From Plasmopara viticola (lineage: Eukaryota; Oomycota; Peronosporomycetes; Peronosporales; Peronosporaceae), in the NCBI GenBank assembly GCA_001695595.3, contig MBPM02000081.1, forward strand, positions 62,001-126,000: 64,000 nucleotides of DNA, in the 5' to 3' direction. The position numbers and the translations under genes were made by a program. The notes below the pieces were generated by a model, which saw nothing but the letters and a program-made list of their open reading frames with translations, made no database searches and had not been told where the DNA came from. Positions 54,700-64,000 of the stretch are shown here, piece after piece (the first letter of the stretch is position 1; each line of letters begins with the position of its first letter).

Positions 54700-56028
54700 A
54701 TGCGCGGCACATTAGCGACTGCACTTCTCCTTGCGGCCAGCAGCCAGATGGCTGTCGAGTCAAACCAAATCGACCCTCGACGACTGTCCCATTATGATCT
54801 AAAGACACCAGATAAAATAAACACTAAGTCGTTGTTCCTCCGGGGTCGCCGTAAGCAACCCGTCGACGTGGCAGCTGATGAAACGCGTACGATAGAAAAT
54901 GCCATGACGAGTGCTTTGCATGGCATCACCGATCCAAGCGGGGTTGCCGATGCCACGAGGGGTGCTGTACGTGAAATCTTGGATCTCAATGCATTTCCGG
55001 AAGAAGTTGTACGTCCTCATTTTGATCTAAATTTTCCACCGAGCGAGACGTCAGCTCATTTGTCAGAGACATCGGACATTCCACAGACAAAGCAGGCGTC
55101 CGCGTCCACCGTCAGCGATACCGCAGTTTCTAGTAGTCACACGAGCAACCAGGACACTGCAAAGACGCAAGCGATTTCGGACATATACCATAAACCCGTG
55201 ATCGTGGAATCATCCTCAAAAACGCAACTCGATAAACCCGTGGCTCTGGAAAGACAAAAAAGCAGCCGCCATGGTAAAGTCGAAGCGGTATACAAGCTGT
55301 ATTTCGAACACTTACAGAAAAACCCTAAAAAATTTGTACCGACACAAGAAGAGACGGAAAAGATGCTTGAGCTGGCTCAGGATTCCATGTGTGATACTTT
55401 TTTTATAGCTTCGGCATACAATACTATACTCAAAGGTGTAAAAGGCAAAAACTCGGAACTTTTGAAGGGAAAGCTAGGGAAGAACTTATTGTCGACTCTT
55501 AGTTCGTTGGCGTCCCTGAAATTACCGCCGAAAATAGTGGAGGATCTCCAGCGCCCATTTGTGTCGTATGCAAGTCACGTAAGGTGGCGGATCATGTACC
55601 GTGATTTCTTCGAGTTCTATACGGGCCATATCAACAAAGAAACAGATGTGCCTAGTGGAAATTTCCATGGGGAAAAGACAAATGGCGCAGTCAACGCCCA
55701 GCCTTCTGCCAAGCCAAGCAATGGGATGGATTTCAGCTCAATAACATCGAGAAATTACAGGCTTAAAAGGAAAGTGGATCTTCTGGTGATAAAGTATGGA
55801 TTAGAAGGGCAAACAGCAGCCGCCGTAAAAAAGGCTTGTCAAGTGTTTGAAGATAAGGAAGTGGAATTAAGCCGTAGTTATTATAACACCGCATCTCATG
55901 ACCAACTCGGCAATCAACGCACCGATCTATCGCCTGAGGATCTTCAAAATCCAGGACTAGAAAAGAATATCTTTCTAGATACCGAGTCGACCGATCACGC
56001 AGGAGGAAAGCGACCTAGAAGCTCTTAG
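54700..56028 (+). CDS. E5: secreted RxLR-like effector candidate with two DLNxxP motifs
   Basis: This is a 442-residue paralogue. The ATG at 54700 is used; an in-frame GTG at 54670 lies in the leader that is untranslated in all relatives. The signal peptide is MRGTLATALLLAASSQMAV, the RxLR position reads LFLR (45-48), and the EER-like site is DETR (60-63). Both DLNxxP motifs are intact: DLNAFP (95-100) and DLNFPP (109-114). The core reads RPFVSYAS (285-292), with Ser replacing the Trp kept in the other five, then RWRIMYRDFFEF. The tail GGKRPRSS is basic. It is the sister of E1 (shared LRGRRKQPVDVAADE and a shared SINE). It is the only plus-strand E gene and so lies in an inverted unit. Confidence 0.85.
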   Translation: MRGTLATALLLAASSQMAVESNQIDPRRLSHYDLKTPDKINTKSLFLRGRRKQPVDVAADETRTIENAMTSALHGITDPSGVADATRGAVREILDLNAFPEEVVRPHFDLNFPPSETSAHLSETSDIPQTKQASASTVSDTAVSSSHTSNQDTAKTQAISDIYHKPVIVESSSKTQLDKPVALERQKSSRHGKVEAVYKLYFEHLQKNPKKFVPTQEETEKMLELAQDSMCDTFFIASAYNTILKGVKGKNSELLKGKLGKNLLSTLSSLASLKLPPKIVEDLQRPFVSYASHVRWRIMYRDFFEFYTGHINKETDVPSGNFHGEKTNGAVNAQPSAKPSNGMDFSSITSRNYRLKRKVDLLVIKYGLEGQTAAAVKKACQVFEDKEVELSRSYYNTASHDQLGNQRTDLSPEDLQNPGLEKNIFLDTESTDHAGGKRPRSS

Positions 56029-57729
56029 TGAAGGCGAAGAGCATAAAGGGAACAATGTGGTAAGAAACGACGGACAATGTGGTGAGCACGAAACACTACA
56101 AAGACGTTTCATGTGACCAAATCATTCTTATGTACGGAATTGTACGCTGTCTTGCCTCTCCGCAACACAGCGCCAGCTCATTTGATGCTTCAGAGACAAT
56201 TTGGTTCGAAGCTTTGCAATACATTACGCTTATTCATTGTTGTTTATGAATAGGACAAAAGAGTTACTCAAAAAGAGTTTATTGGTGTTATTTTTCGGCT
56301 CGAGCCTCTTTAATTTGATGAACCCAACAGCTATTCGTACTTAAAGCCTTGGAGGCACACCGCTTAGTAATTATTCGTGCCGGATATTTGCATACAAAAG
56401 ACGTCACAGCGTTAGATTCGGTCCTATCAACTCTTCCAAATGACGTCAAAGCTCGCGTTAGGCGTTTAGCGAGCAACTCTTGATATTTTTCGAGAATATT
56501 GTCCATCTATTGCGGCTTGTAGGCTGACTGTCATACCGATCAAAGATATTTTAGTATTCAAAATTGCTATGCTTGGAGAAAAAGTTGCCTGGATACGTTT
56601 TTGTTCCTAAATTTTGGCTCGAGAATACAAAGTATAAGCTGCAGAAAAATACAACGTTGCAGAAACTTCTTGTCATGAATGAGGTAATTCTGTCCAGTAG
56701 CTTTATTCTGCCCGGACAGCCGGATACCCTCTCTCAATAACGCGTACCCGATAGACAGTGTTGAAAGAATCTTAAATGACGTTGAACATGTTTGTCTCGT
56801 CTGGCAGAGCCAGAACAGAAGTTGATGAAGGCTCATCTTTCATCTATCAGAGCATATTGGTGTTGGCGTGTCAAGTACCAATCAATGTTATTTACCAATT
56901 GCTAGACACACATAGCCATCACTGCACTTGTACGGATAGCTGGCTAACACATATCAATCTATCTAATTCCATTGAAAGCCTGGCATAAGTCAAGCATCAA
57001 GAGCTTCATCTTCCTGCTCGAACCCTATCGAAGCGTACAACAACCGAGACCTTCAAGTTTTTTGCCGCAAATACGCAACTATCGTTGTTGACAATTGTCT
57101 TGTCTTCATAATTTGAAATAGTAGTTTGGCAAAAGCAATTAATCGCAAAAGGCAAAAATCTGCCTAATATGGGAATAGAAGTCTTCAAACTCGTCACAGA
57201 CTTTCTGTAGTAAAATCTTCGCGGAAAATGACATTCGGCTCATGCTTACAATGAGCTGATTTGTGCTGCGGTAGTGGAGAAAGTGCCGATTACAAAAAAG
57301 ATTTTGCTGCCTTTCATATGCACTTTGCATATGAACTGGCTTTCATAGATGGCTACCACCAAATCGGAACGTGTATGAAAGATTAGCTCCCGGGACGTTT
57401 GATACGCCCAGTGCCCAATAGAAAGGGCGTGAAATTAACAAGGAAAACCAAATGCCCCGAAGACGTTTGGCCGTCTGGTCAATCAACTTTTTTGACAAAT
57501 GTGGACTTCCGTATCAACAATATGCTCGTCCGAAATTGGATCAAACGACCAATGAACATACTGACATCGATCAATGTGTCTTTGCGGTAGATGACTTTTG
57601 ATTCTCGAGTTTTTGGTAGGCAGCCATGCAGATCAAGCGGAAAATGAAAGCTGTACACGATTGGCTTCCATCACTTTTTCTTAAGTAGCTTGAAGGGTTA
57701 GTTAGGCCCAACCAACTATTTGCATATAT
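56029..57729. repeat. E5 downstream flank with ORF3 remnant and unit-end sequence
   Basis: A minus-strand frame at 56288-56506 contains LTSFGRVDRTESNAVTSF and matches the ORF3 member at 51836. From about 56780 the sequence matches 34560-34920 and 48370-48700 (TTTGTCTCGTCTGGCAGAGC, GTTGTTGACAA). From 57540 it is a copy of repeat A, into which the retrotransposon at 57742 inserted. No functional gene is seen. Confidence 0.5.
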
Positions 57730-57741
57730 ACAGTACGATCT

Positions 57742-58905
57742 TTTTCGGAAAAGGTTGGGGTGACGCCCTCCTTCCAAGCGCGGGGGCTAAATGCTCGCGC
57801 GCTTCGGGCAGGTGCTCTCGGGCATCTGCAGGTCTCTAACGAGTCTCACCCTCGACGCGACGGTCTCCAGCACCAGGCCAAACCCCCTTCCACGCCCTTA
57901 ACCGCGCCAACCGCATCCGGATTGGCTCCTTTAATGTGAATTCTCTAGGTTCGAAGCGCAAGAAGCACGAAACACTCTCCGAAGATCTCCGGCGCTACCG
58001 CGTCGATGTCCTTGGCCTCCGAGAAACCAAGATCTACGATAGAGGTGAGCACCGCATTGATGACTTCCTTCTAACTCTGAAAAAAAAAAAAAAAAAAACG
58101 AAGCCAAGACCGGAGTCACCGAAATCCGCCGCCACTGCAACCCGTCGGGCGCCACTCGACACGCCCGAGCCCGAGAAGAAACCTGGCGCCACAATAAGAA
58201 GCTCGGAACACTTCTCGGCGATATTGAAGATTTATCCCGACGCAAGTTCCTGGCCACCCTCGCGCTTCTCCGCCTCTGGTCCGTCTGGCTCCGCCCCACG
58301 CTCATCTCACCCAAGACCCGCATTCGATTGTACAACACCTACGTCCTACCGATTCTGCTGTACAACTGCGCCACCTGGGCTCTTACCAAGTCAGAGCTCC
58401 ACGGCCTCGAGAGTTTCCATCGCCGCCAGCTTCGCTACGCTCTTGGCTATCGCTACTCCCGACACATTTCGAATGCAAGACTCTACGACCTCTGTGATGA
58501 GCGGCCGCTGAGACTACGACTGACACAAGCTCGCTGGCGCCTGTTTGGCCATGTACTTCGCCGCAATCCCGACATTCCAGCTAACTTCCAGATGCGTGCC
58601 TACTTCTTCTCCACCGCAGCAAAATGGCGCGGACGTCCCCGCACCACGCTCCCCTCAACACTCGACCACAACCTTGTTTCCCGTGGCTCCGGCTTTCGAC
58701 TCCGGATAGCACAAGACCTCGAAGTGGTACGTACCCTTGCACAAGACCGAAAGAAATGGAAGACCCTCACGACCTCGGTGCTGGCTGCACTGCCCGCCGA
58801 ACGAGACCCGACGTATGCGGACACCACTCTATGCCGTGGACTAGCCATAGAGCCTAGCACGTGCATAACTTGGCAACGCGATAACGTAATACAATACAAT
58901 ACAAT
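57742..58905 (+). mobile_element. Non-LTR retrotransposon copy 2, internally deleted, with target-site duplication
   Basis: The 12-bp duplication ACAGTACGATCT lies at 57730-57741 and 58906-58917. The 5' part opens with a GC-rich leader. It then encodes the start of an endonuclease domain (IGSFNVNSLG..DVLGLRETKIYD, from about 57915, with the LRETK catalytic-Glu motif). At a run of 17 A (about 58080-58096) the frame changes and the sequence continues in the terminal part of the polyprotein, so the whole reverse-transcriptase catalytic region is missing. The 3' end is a short (AATAC)n tail instead of poly(A). The related copies at 4964 and 16737 share its ends. Confidence 0.92.
58100..58858 (+). 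pseudogene. Retrotransposon polyprotein C-terminal fragment
   Basis: In the frame of base 58328 the region reads ETWRHNKKLGTLL, then ISPKTRIRLYNTYVLPILLY and NCATWALTKSEL. It continues with SFHRRQLRYALGYRYSRHIS and a WRLFGHVLRRNPDIP block. This is the standard stretch after the reverse-transcriptase domain of LINE elements. The catalytic YxDD region is absent, so the fragment cannot replicate alone. The apparent TTG start at 58328 is not a real start. Confidence 0.85.
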
Positions 58906-58917
58906 ACAGTACGATCT

Positions 58918-60138
58918 CGCAAAGCCTTTTTCTATTGTGATGAAAAATGAAACTATATCTACATTATATGGTGCAGATTATTGAGCACCATCAGAATCGA
59001 AATTTCAGCGGGTATGGCAACTCTGAGTGTCGAAATCGCATGACTGTAAAATCTTCACTTTTAGCTCCCCCTTGCAACTATTCGCGTGCACTGATTTGAA
59101 GAAAGCATTATTATATTACGCTTGTACTATGTGCTTCAAAAAGAATGTATTGCTTAAAACTAGCGTATTATTGGCAAAAGTAGCAATGATAAAAGCAAAA
59201 ATTATCAATTTGCACTCTCCGCAAGCGCTACAGTCTCGAGAAATTGTCATTCACATACCACGCACGCGACGCTCAGCTACGACTTGGTTGTAATTTGCTG
59301 CTCAGTGATACATAAGTCAACATTATGGATATTTAAAGTCGATTGTGTCGACCTATTAGATAACACGAAGCATTATCAAAGTAACAAAAGATGAAGTCGC
59401 AGACGCAGATGATGCCGCAGCAGCGCTACAGACAAATTGTCCCTTGTATTTGCTTGTTCACCTGCTTTGGCACGTAAAATGATTACCTTTGGTGGCACTC
59501 TTCTCTTCAGCGAGTCGGTACTTTTCATCTAATTACTTCATTTGCGTCGCTAGTTTTTCAAACATATGCACGTTAGACAATCGGAACGAGTTAGTTTAAT
59601 TTCTTGAAGCATATAAACCTTCAGCTTGCAAGGTTTGAATGACGCGAAGCGACTTTAGCCCAGAAAGTAGTCAGCAGATGCTCGCCAACCACCTTCGCGA
59701 GCTTTGACGCCATTCGAAAGGTCTGATAACGTCTAGTCCATGTTATCTTGTACGCAAAGTATCACTAGCATTGTACCTTGAGGGCTCCGAGTACGAAAAG
59801 CAATTAGCTGATGTCAGCTCGTTCATCAAATGGTATCAGAACGAATGGCAACTATCGGCGACTCGAGCCTAAAAATTACAATGATATGCCTTGTGTAAAA
59901 ATCTTTTTTATGCTATAGTAATATAATCCATATTATAAAACGCGTGATGTGTTGCAAATATGCGATGTCAAATTGTCACTAAAGCACGACATGAGCGAAC
60001 GCTATGCTGCAGAGCAACAAAATTGCATCCAAAGCCAACCATAAGCAAATTAAAGTCTCATGAGAAGTCGATTCGGTGTTCCTCGATTACCACATTGTCC
60101 CGTCGTCATGTTTGATCCGCCTTCTTCTACACCTTTAC
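58918..60138. repeat. E6 downstream flank
   Basis: This includes the interrupted remainder of repeat A, then blocks shared with the E4 flank (GATGMMGCCGCAGCAGCGCTACAG, GACGCGAAGYGRCTTTAG). Around 59690-59790 there is weak similarity to the ORF3 family. No gene is supported. Confidence 0.5.
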
Positions 60139-62202
60139 TCACGAGATTCGAGGTCGCTTTCCTCTATCGTGATCATTCGACTCGATGTGACGAAAGGAAT
60201 TTTTTTCTGGTCCCGGGATTTGAAGATCGTACGGCGTCAGATCGGTGCGTTGATTGCCGAGTTGACTGTGAGAAGTGGCAGGACTTCCCAAAGAGCGTTG
60301 CGAAGGTATGATTTGGTGGTCCGTTTTTAGAAACTGTTCGACAAGCTCCCGTATGGCTGCTCCAATTTCTTCTTTTACATTATACTTCGCCAAAACGACG
60401 TACACATCTGTCCTAAGCTTTTCATTCCTTCTGGTTTCCGCATTGGTGTCCATGTCTTCTTTGAGCGCAGCAAGAAGTTGATTGCGGACAATGTCGCTTG
60501 TGTCCCCTGTGTAAAGCTCTCCCTTAAATAACAAATTCGTGATCTTGTCGCTGTTGACCTTAAAGAATTCGAAGAAATCACAATACATGGCCCGCCACCT
60601 TACGAGACTTGCGTACCACACAAACGGACGCTCTATCTCTCTCAACATTCCCGGAGGTAGTTCTAGAGCCGCCAACGTACTCAAAGTCGACGTTAAAGAC
60701 GTCCCTAATTTTTCCTTAAAAACTGTCAAATCCTTGTTTTTAAAAGATCTGAAAAAATTAGAGAGCACCGTAGATATGGTCGAAGGATCAACTCTTGACT
60801 CGACGTACAAGTTGAGCATTGCTTTCGTCTCCTTTAAAGTCGGTTTGAATCCCAAAGATTTTGCCATTAAGTGCTCGCGGTACAAAGTGTACAACCTGTA
60901 GACAGCAAAAGTAGATGTTTTGCGAGCGTTTCTTTTACGCTTCGTCGACTTCACAGCCGCCGGTTTTTTAAGCTGTATTTTTGGTGAAAAATTACGGCTA
61001 TTTGCCGTTTCTAAGAACTGTTCGCCAAGCTCCCGTATGGCTGCTCGAATTTCTTCTTCGACATTGTACTTTCCCAAAACAACTTTCACATCTTTTCTAA
61101 GCTTTTCAATCCTCCTAGCTTCCGCACTGGCATCCATTTCTTCCTTAAGCGTAGCAAGAAGTTGGTCGCGGAGAATGTCGCTTGCTTCTCCAGTGTAAAG
61201 CTCTCCCTTGGGTAACGAATTCGTGATCTTTTCGCTGTTGACCTTAACGAATTCGAAGAAATCACAATACATGTCCCGCCACCTTTCGAGACTTGCGTAC
61301 CACACAAATGGGCGCTCTATCTCTTTCAACATTCCTGGAGGTAGTTGTAGAGCCGCCAACGCACTTAAAACCGACGCTAAAGTCGTCCCCAACTTTTTTT
61401 TCAAAACTGTCAAGTCCTCGTCTTGAAACTTTCTAAAATGATTAGAAAGCACCGTAGCAATGGCCAAAGGATCAATTGTTGAATCGGCGTACAACTTGAG
61501 CATTGCTTTCGTCTCTCTATCGGTTGGTTTGAATCCTAGCGAATTTGCCTTTAAGTGCTCGCGGTACAAAGTATACACCCTGTTGACAGCGTACGCAGAT
61601 ATTTTGCGAGCGTTTCTTTTACGCTTCGTCGACTTTAAAGCCGCCGCTTCCTTGAATATACCTTTTGATAGAGATCTGCGGCTCATTGCTTTATGGCCCA
61701 TGTCCATACTCGCTTGCGTCGGTGCAGGATGCCGTTTCTTCGTACGGCCAGTAGCTTCTGTGACCTTGCTGGCGGTTGATGTGGATGCGTGATTTCTAAA
61801 TGATGCGTCTGATGTCTCTGACAAATGAGCAAAAGTCTCACTTGGTGGGAAATTCAGATCAAATGGAGGACGTCCAACTTCTCTCGAAAACGCATTGAGA
61901 TTCAACGTTTTACGTACAGCGTCCCTCGTGGCAGCTGTAGCCCAGCTAGGATCAGTAATGCCATGCACAGCACTCGTCACGGCTTTTTCTATCGTACGAC
62001 TTTCATCGGCCGCGGTAAGCGCCAAGTCGACGCGTTGCTCACGGTTGTCACGAAAGAACCTTCTGGGAGACGACTTAGTATTCACTTTATCAGGTGCTTT
62101 TGCAACATGGGGAGACAATTGTCGAGGATCAATTTGGTGAGACTCGGCAGCTATCCGGCTGCTGGCCGCAAGGAGAAGCGCAGTCGCGAATGTGCCGCGC
62201 AT
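60139..62202 (-). CDS. E6: secreted RxLR-like effector candidate with duplicated core
   Basis: This is a 687-residue paralogue, about 240 residues longer than its relatives. The ATG at 62202 is preferred over an in-frame GTG at 62232 in the leader. The signal peptide is MRGTFATALLLAASSRIAA, the RxLR position reads RFFR (48-51), and the EER-like site is DESR (66-69). The first DLNxxP is altered to NLNAFS (101-106); the second is DLNFPP (115-120). The basic linker KSTKRKRNARK occurs at 190-200 and again at 418-428. RPFVWYAS occurs at 297-304 and 525-532. Both core copies keep an open frame and the family's key aromatic residues. The tail is RGKRPRIS. The duplicated units diverge in sequence, so this is not an assembly echo. 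Effector function is inferred. Confidence 0.86.
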   Translation of the reverse strand: MRGTFATALLLAASSRIAAESHQIDPRQLSPHVAKAPDKVNTKSSPRRFFRDNREQRVDLALTAADESRTIEKAVTSAVHGITDPSWATAATRDAVRKTLNLNAFSREVGRPPFDLNFPPSETFAHLSETSDASFRNHASTSTASKVTEATGRTKKRHPAPTQASMDMGHKAMSRRSLSKGIFKEAAALKSTKRKRNARKISAYAVNRVYTLYREHLKANSLGFKPTDRETKAMLKLYADSTIDPLAIATVLSNHFRKFQDEDLTVLKKKLGTTLASVLSALAALQLPPGMLKEIERPFVWYASLERWRDMYCDFFEFVKVNSEKITNSLPKGELYTGEASDILRDQLLATLKEEMDASAEARRIEKLRKDVKVVLGKYNVEEEIRAAIRELGEQFLETANSRNFSPKIQLKKPAAVKSTKRKRNARKTSTFAVYRLYTLYREHLMAKSLGFKPTLKETKAMLNLYVESRVDPSTISTVLSNFFRSFKNKDLTVFKEKLGTSLTSTLSTLAALELPPGMLREIERPFVWYASLVRWRAMYCDFFEFFKVNSDKITNLLFKGELYTGDTSDIVRNQLLAALKEDMDTNAETRRNEKLRTDVYVVLAKYNVKEEIGAAIRELVEQFLKTDHQIIPSQRSLGSPATSHSQLGNQRTDLTPYDLQIPGPEKNSFRHIESNDHDRGKRPRIS
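60283..61635 (-). repeat. In-frame tandem duplication inside E6 (period 684 bp)
   Basis: The N-terminal unit is 60952-61635 and the C-terminal unit 60283-60951. The offset is 684 bp both at the linker (GCGAGCGTTTCTTTTACGC, 60922 and 61606) and near the unit end (CAAGCTCCCGTATGGCTGCT), which equals 228 codons. The breakpoint lies near NSRNFSPKIQLKKPAA. Confidence 0.92.
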
Positions 62203-62287
62203 AAAGCTGAAGAGACGACTGGCGTACGCCACGTTTGGTTACGGGTATAATAAGTAAATGTCAAATCAAGTAATCAAAACCCAATTC

Positions 62288-62336
62288 TACCGGTACAGCG
62301 TATTGGCGCAAATATAGCCGTACAATTTTACCGGTT
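62288..62336 (-). promoter_or_regulatory. E6 upstream TACCGGTA box pair
   Basis: There is an exact palindrome at 62288-62295 and TACCGGTT at 62329-62336, 41 bp apart, with GGCGCAAATATA at 62305-62316. A degenerate TACGGGTA lies at 62240-62247, out of phase at 48 bp. Confidence 0.62.
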
Positions 62337-64000
62337 CTACATAAGCGTCGCAATCACGGCCTTGACGTATGCCTTTGCACGCGCTTAGCGGCTGGCGATA
62401 TATGTGCAAACTGCCAAGTAAACAGCATTTATTGTCAAACAATAGTTTTCAGCTGCCAACGTACACCTTCAGAGCAATCTTATCTCCTTCCAAATTGCAA
62501 AGAATAGCGTAATGCGCAGTCAAATGTTTCACACTTGTAACTTATTTTCTGCGCTGAATAAATCGGTGACGGTCTCATGCTTTACAGTAAGTTGAACAAA
62601 GCATAGATTACCTGCGCAAGCACCAGTTCAAAGAGAGTTTCGTGCTGCAAAAAACATATTCGGGTGCACATCGTACACTCCATTGCTTTCGTTAATGATC
62701 GTTATGATCGAGTCAGGTATACTTCTTGCGATGGTTGATATGCCCAGTGCTATAGAGATTTGTAAGTCAGGTCACAAGGGCTATTAAACGCCGCGGTGAC
62801 ATTTAACTGCGTTGACGCACTTTTCTTTCGACCATTGTGGGCTCCAAACTAGAAAGCTCCACAGGCTTACTTTAGCCACCGGAGGTAAGTTTTGAGGTCA
62901 TGATGACCTAAAATGACACCAAATCAATCAACGTCCCGTTGCGGTAGGCGACATCTTAATTCTTAAAAGAAACTTTGTAGATCGAGCAGAAAGTAGAAGT
63001 CGTGCCGGCTTGGCTTACGCCACGCTTGAAAAAGAGAATTAGAACTTGTTAGGCCACGGTAAGATCTCGTTAAGCAATTTGGAAAATATAAATTATTGGT
63101 GCTGATTTTCTCAGCACCAGCAAGCTTTACATTGGCCACTTTCTCTGGCTGTACCCGACAAAGAAAAGACTCATAGCATCGTTCATGCCGTCTCTCAATA
63201 AGGCAACGGCTCCGCGTTTCTCTAACTTGATTAAAGCAGTCATATGAAAGTCATCTTGTTTCAATTGAAGCAGCTTAGGGCTGCCAAATGACACTATTTC
63301 GTACATGACATAGATTACTTTGCCGCGAAAGAACAATAGTATAGTCTTATAAAATTCGCTGGGTGCTCAACTCGTAAACACGAACCTTTGACGATTGCAA
63401 TAAGTACGCCACACCAGTTTCAATGAATGGCAAGACGGTCGTGAATCTTCGCGAACAACAATTTTCTCGTTAAATTTTCGCCTCTTTAGCTTTCTATGGG
63501 CGCTGATGAGCTTTTGCGCGGGCCACACTATGAGATAATTCATAGCGGTAGGGCCAAAAGCTGTATTGACAAATAAATTCGTTGGACAGAGGAACGTATG
63601 CCAATCTAGAGGCCTTTATGCTACCTTTATAACAAGTAAGGATGACATAGTCGGATGGTGAGCCAATTAACACCAATTGCAGTTGCATGGCTACGTATAG
63701 ACATCCAGTTTGAAACGGGTCCACATTTTAAACCCTAGTCGCTGCTTCTAGCAATATAACTTTTACACGAACTCAGTACCAAAAACTCGTCGGCCCACGA
63801 ATGTGACGCCTTAGCGCGCCACATGCTGCGCAGTGTACCTTAAAGATCACACGCTTGACTCGACACTGTCATAGGTTATCGCATACGTGACCACTCACTT
63901 GTGCATGCCACCAATATTGTGTGAATACCGAGGTATTTATCCTCTTGACCCAAATGACCGCTGATTAAAGCATTGTTTGCCCCAGAAGTACAACACAATT
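62337..64000. repeat. E6-unit distal sequence with repeat A copy
   Basis: After about 100 bp of box-proximal unit sequence, the region from about 62600 matches the E3-unit end (34950-35150: GGGTGCACATCGTACACTCC against GGATGCACCTTATATAGTGC). It then runs into repeat A (62930-63330). The 3.5 kb of unit sequence between these points in E3 is missing here. No gene is supported to the window end. Confidence 0.5.

Noticed and set aside
58080..58096. Run of A as the 3' poly(A) tail of a separate retrotransposon
   Set aside because: Polyprotein sequence of the same element continues directly after it and the true 3' end with tail and target duplication lies at 58905.
1..64000. CRISPR arrays, rRNA genes, LTR pairs and introns in the E genes
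   Set aside because: No regularly spaced short repeats, no rRNA-like stretches, no long terminal direct repeats, and all E frames are continuous from signal peptide to stop.

Overview
The window looks like a gene-sparse, repeat-rich piece of an oomycete nuclear genome. A downy mildew of the Plasmopara type is my best guess, from recognition of the protein family and not from a search. The only housekeeping gene is the 3' part of a CCA-adding tRNA nucleotidyltransferase at the left edge (2-1504). The main content is a family of six long, intronless paralogues, called E1-E6 here, for secreted RxLR-like effector candidates: E1 17708-19045 (-), E2 24674-26005 (-), E3 29523-30896 (-), E4 42668-44023 (-), E5 54700-56028 (+) and E6 60139-62202 (-).

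All six proteins share one plan. In order they have a signal peptide, a degenerate RxLR-like site near residues 45-51, an E/D-rich EER-like site near 60-69, a segment with DLNxxP motifs (the form of plant EAR repressor motifs) at about 95-120, a basic Ser/Thr-rich linker, and a helical core around RPFVWYAS and RWRxMYxxFFxF. A short basic C-terminal tail follows in all but E4. E6 carries the linker and core twice as a 684-bp (228-codon) tandem duplication. My reading, which is inference, is that the family is exported, enters host nuclei and may bind TOPLESS-type co-repressors.

The E genes sit in segmentally duplicated units of several kilobases. Five of the six have an upstream region with the palindrome TACCGGTA repeated at 40-41 bp around a TATATTTGCGCC core. 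E5 has three exact boxes spaced exactly 41 bp. In four units a second gene family (ORF2; N-terminus like M-R/C-G/C-x-x-Y-V) starts divergently 1.2-1.5 kb away and is now mostly dead. One isolated ORF2 member (38845-39321) keeps an open frame. The E1 and E5 units share a tRNA-like SINE candidate of about 0.3 kb that E3 and E4 lack. This explains their longer spacing and marks E1/E5 as sister copies.

Mobile DNA includes a complete but decayed Mutator-like element (21263-23639) with 64-bp terminal inverted repeats inserted in the E1 unit. There are three copies of a non-LTR retrotransposon with an AATAC-type tail. Two of these are internally deleted but flanked by clear target-site duplications (4953-5303 and 57730-58917). 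Other structures are a near-perfect 43-bp-arm hairpin (48434-48523), a 269-bp tandem duplication (37315-37852), an 80-bp inverted repeat pair (41110-41596) and several dispersed decayed repeats. The remaining sequence, notably 5.3-15 kb, 26-29 kb and 49-51 kb, shows no gene I can support.
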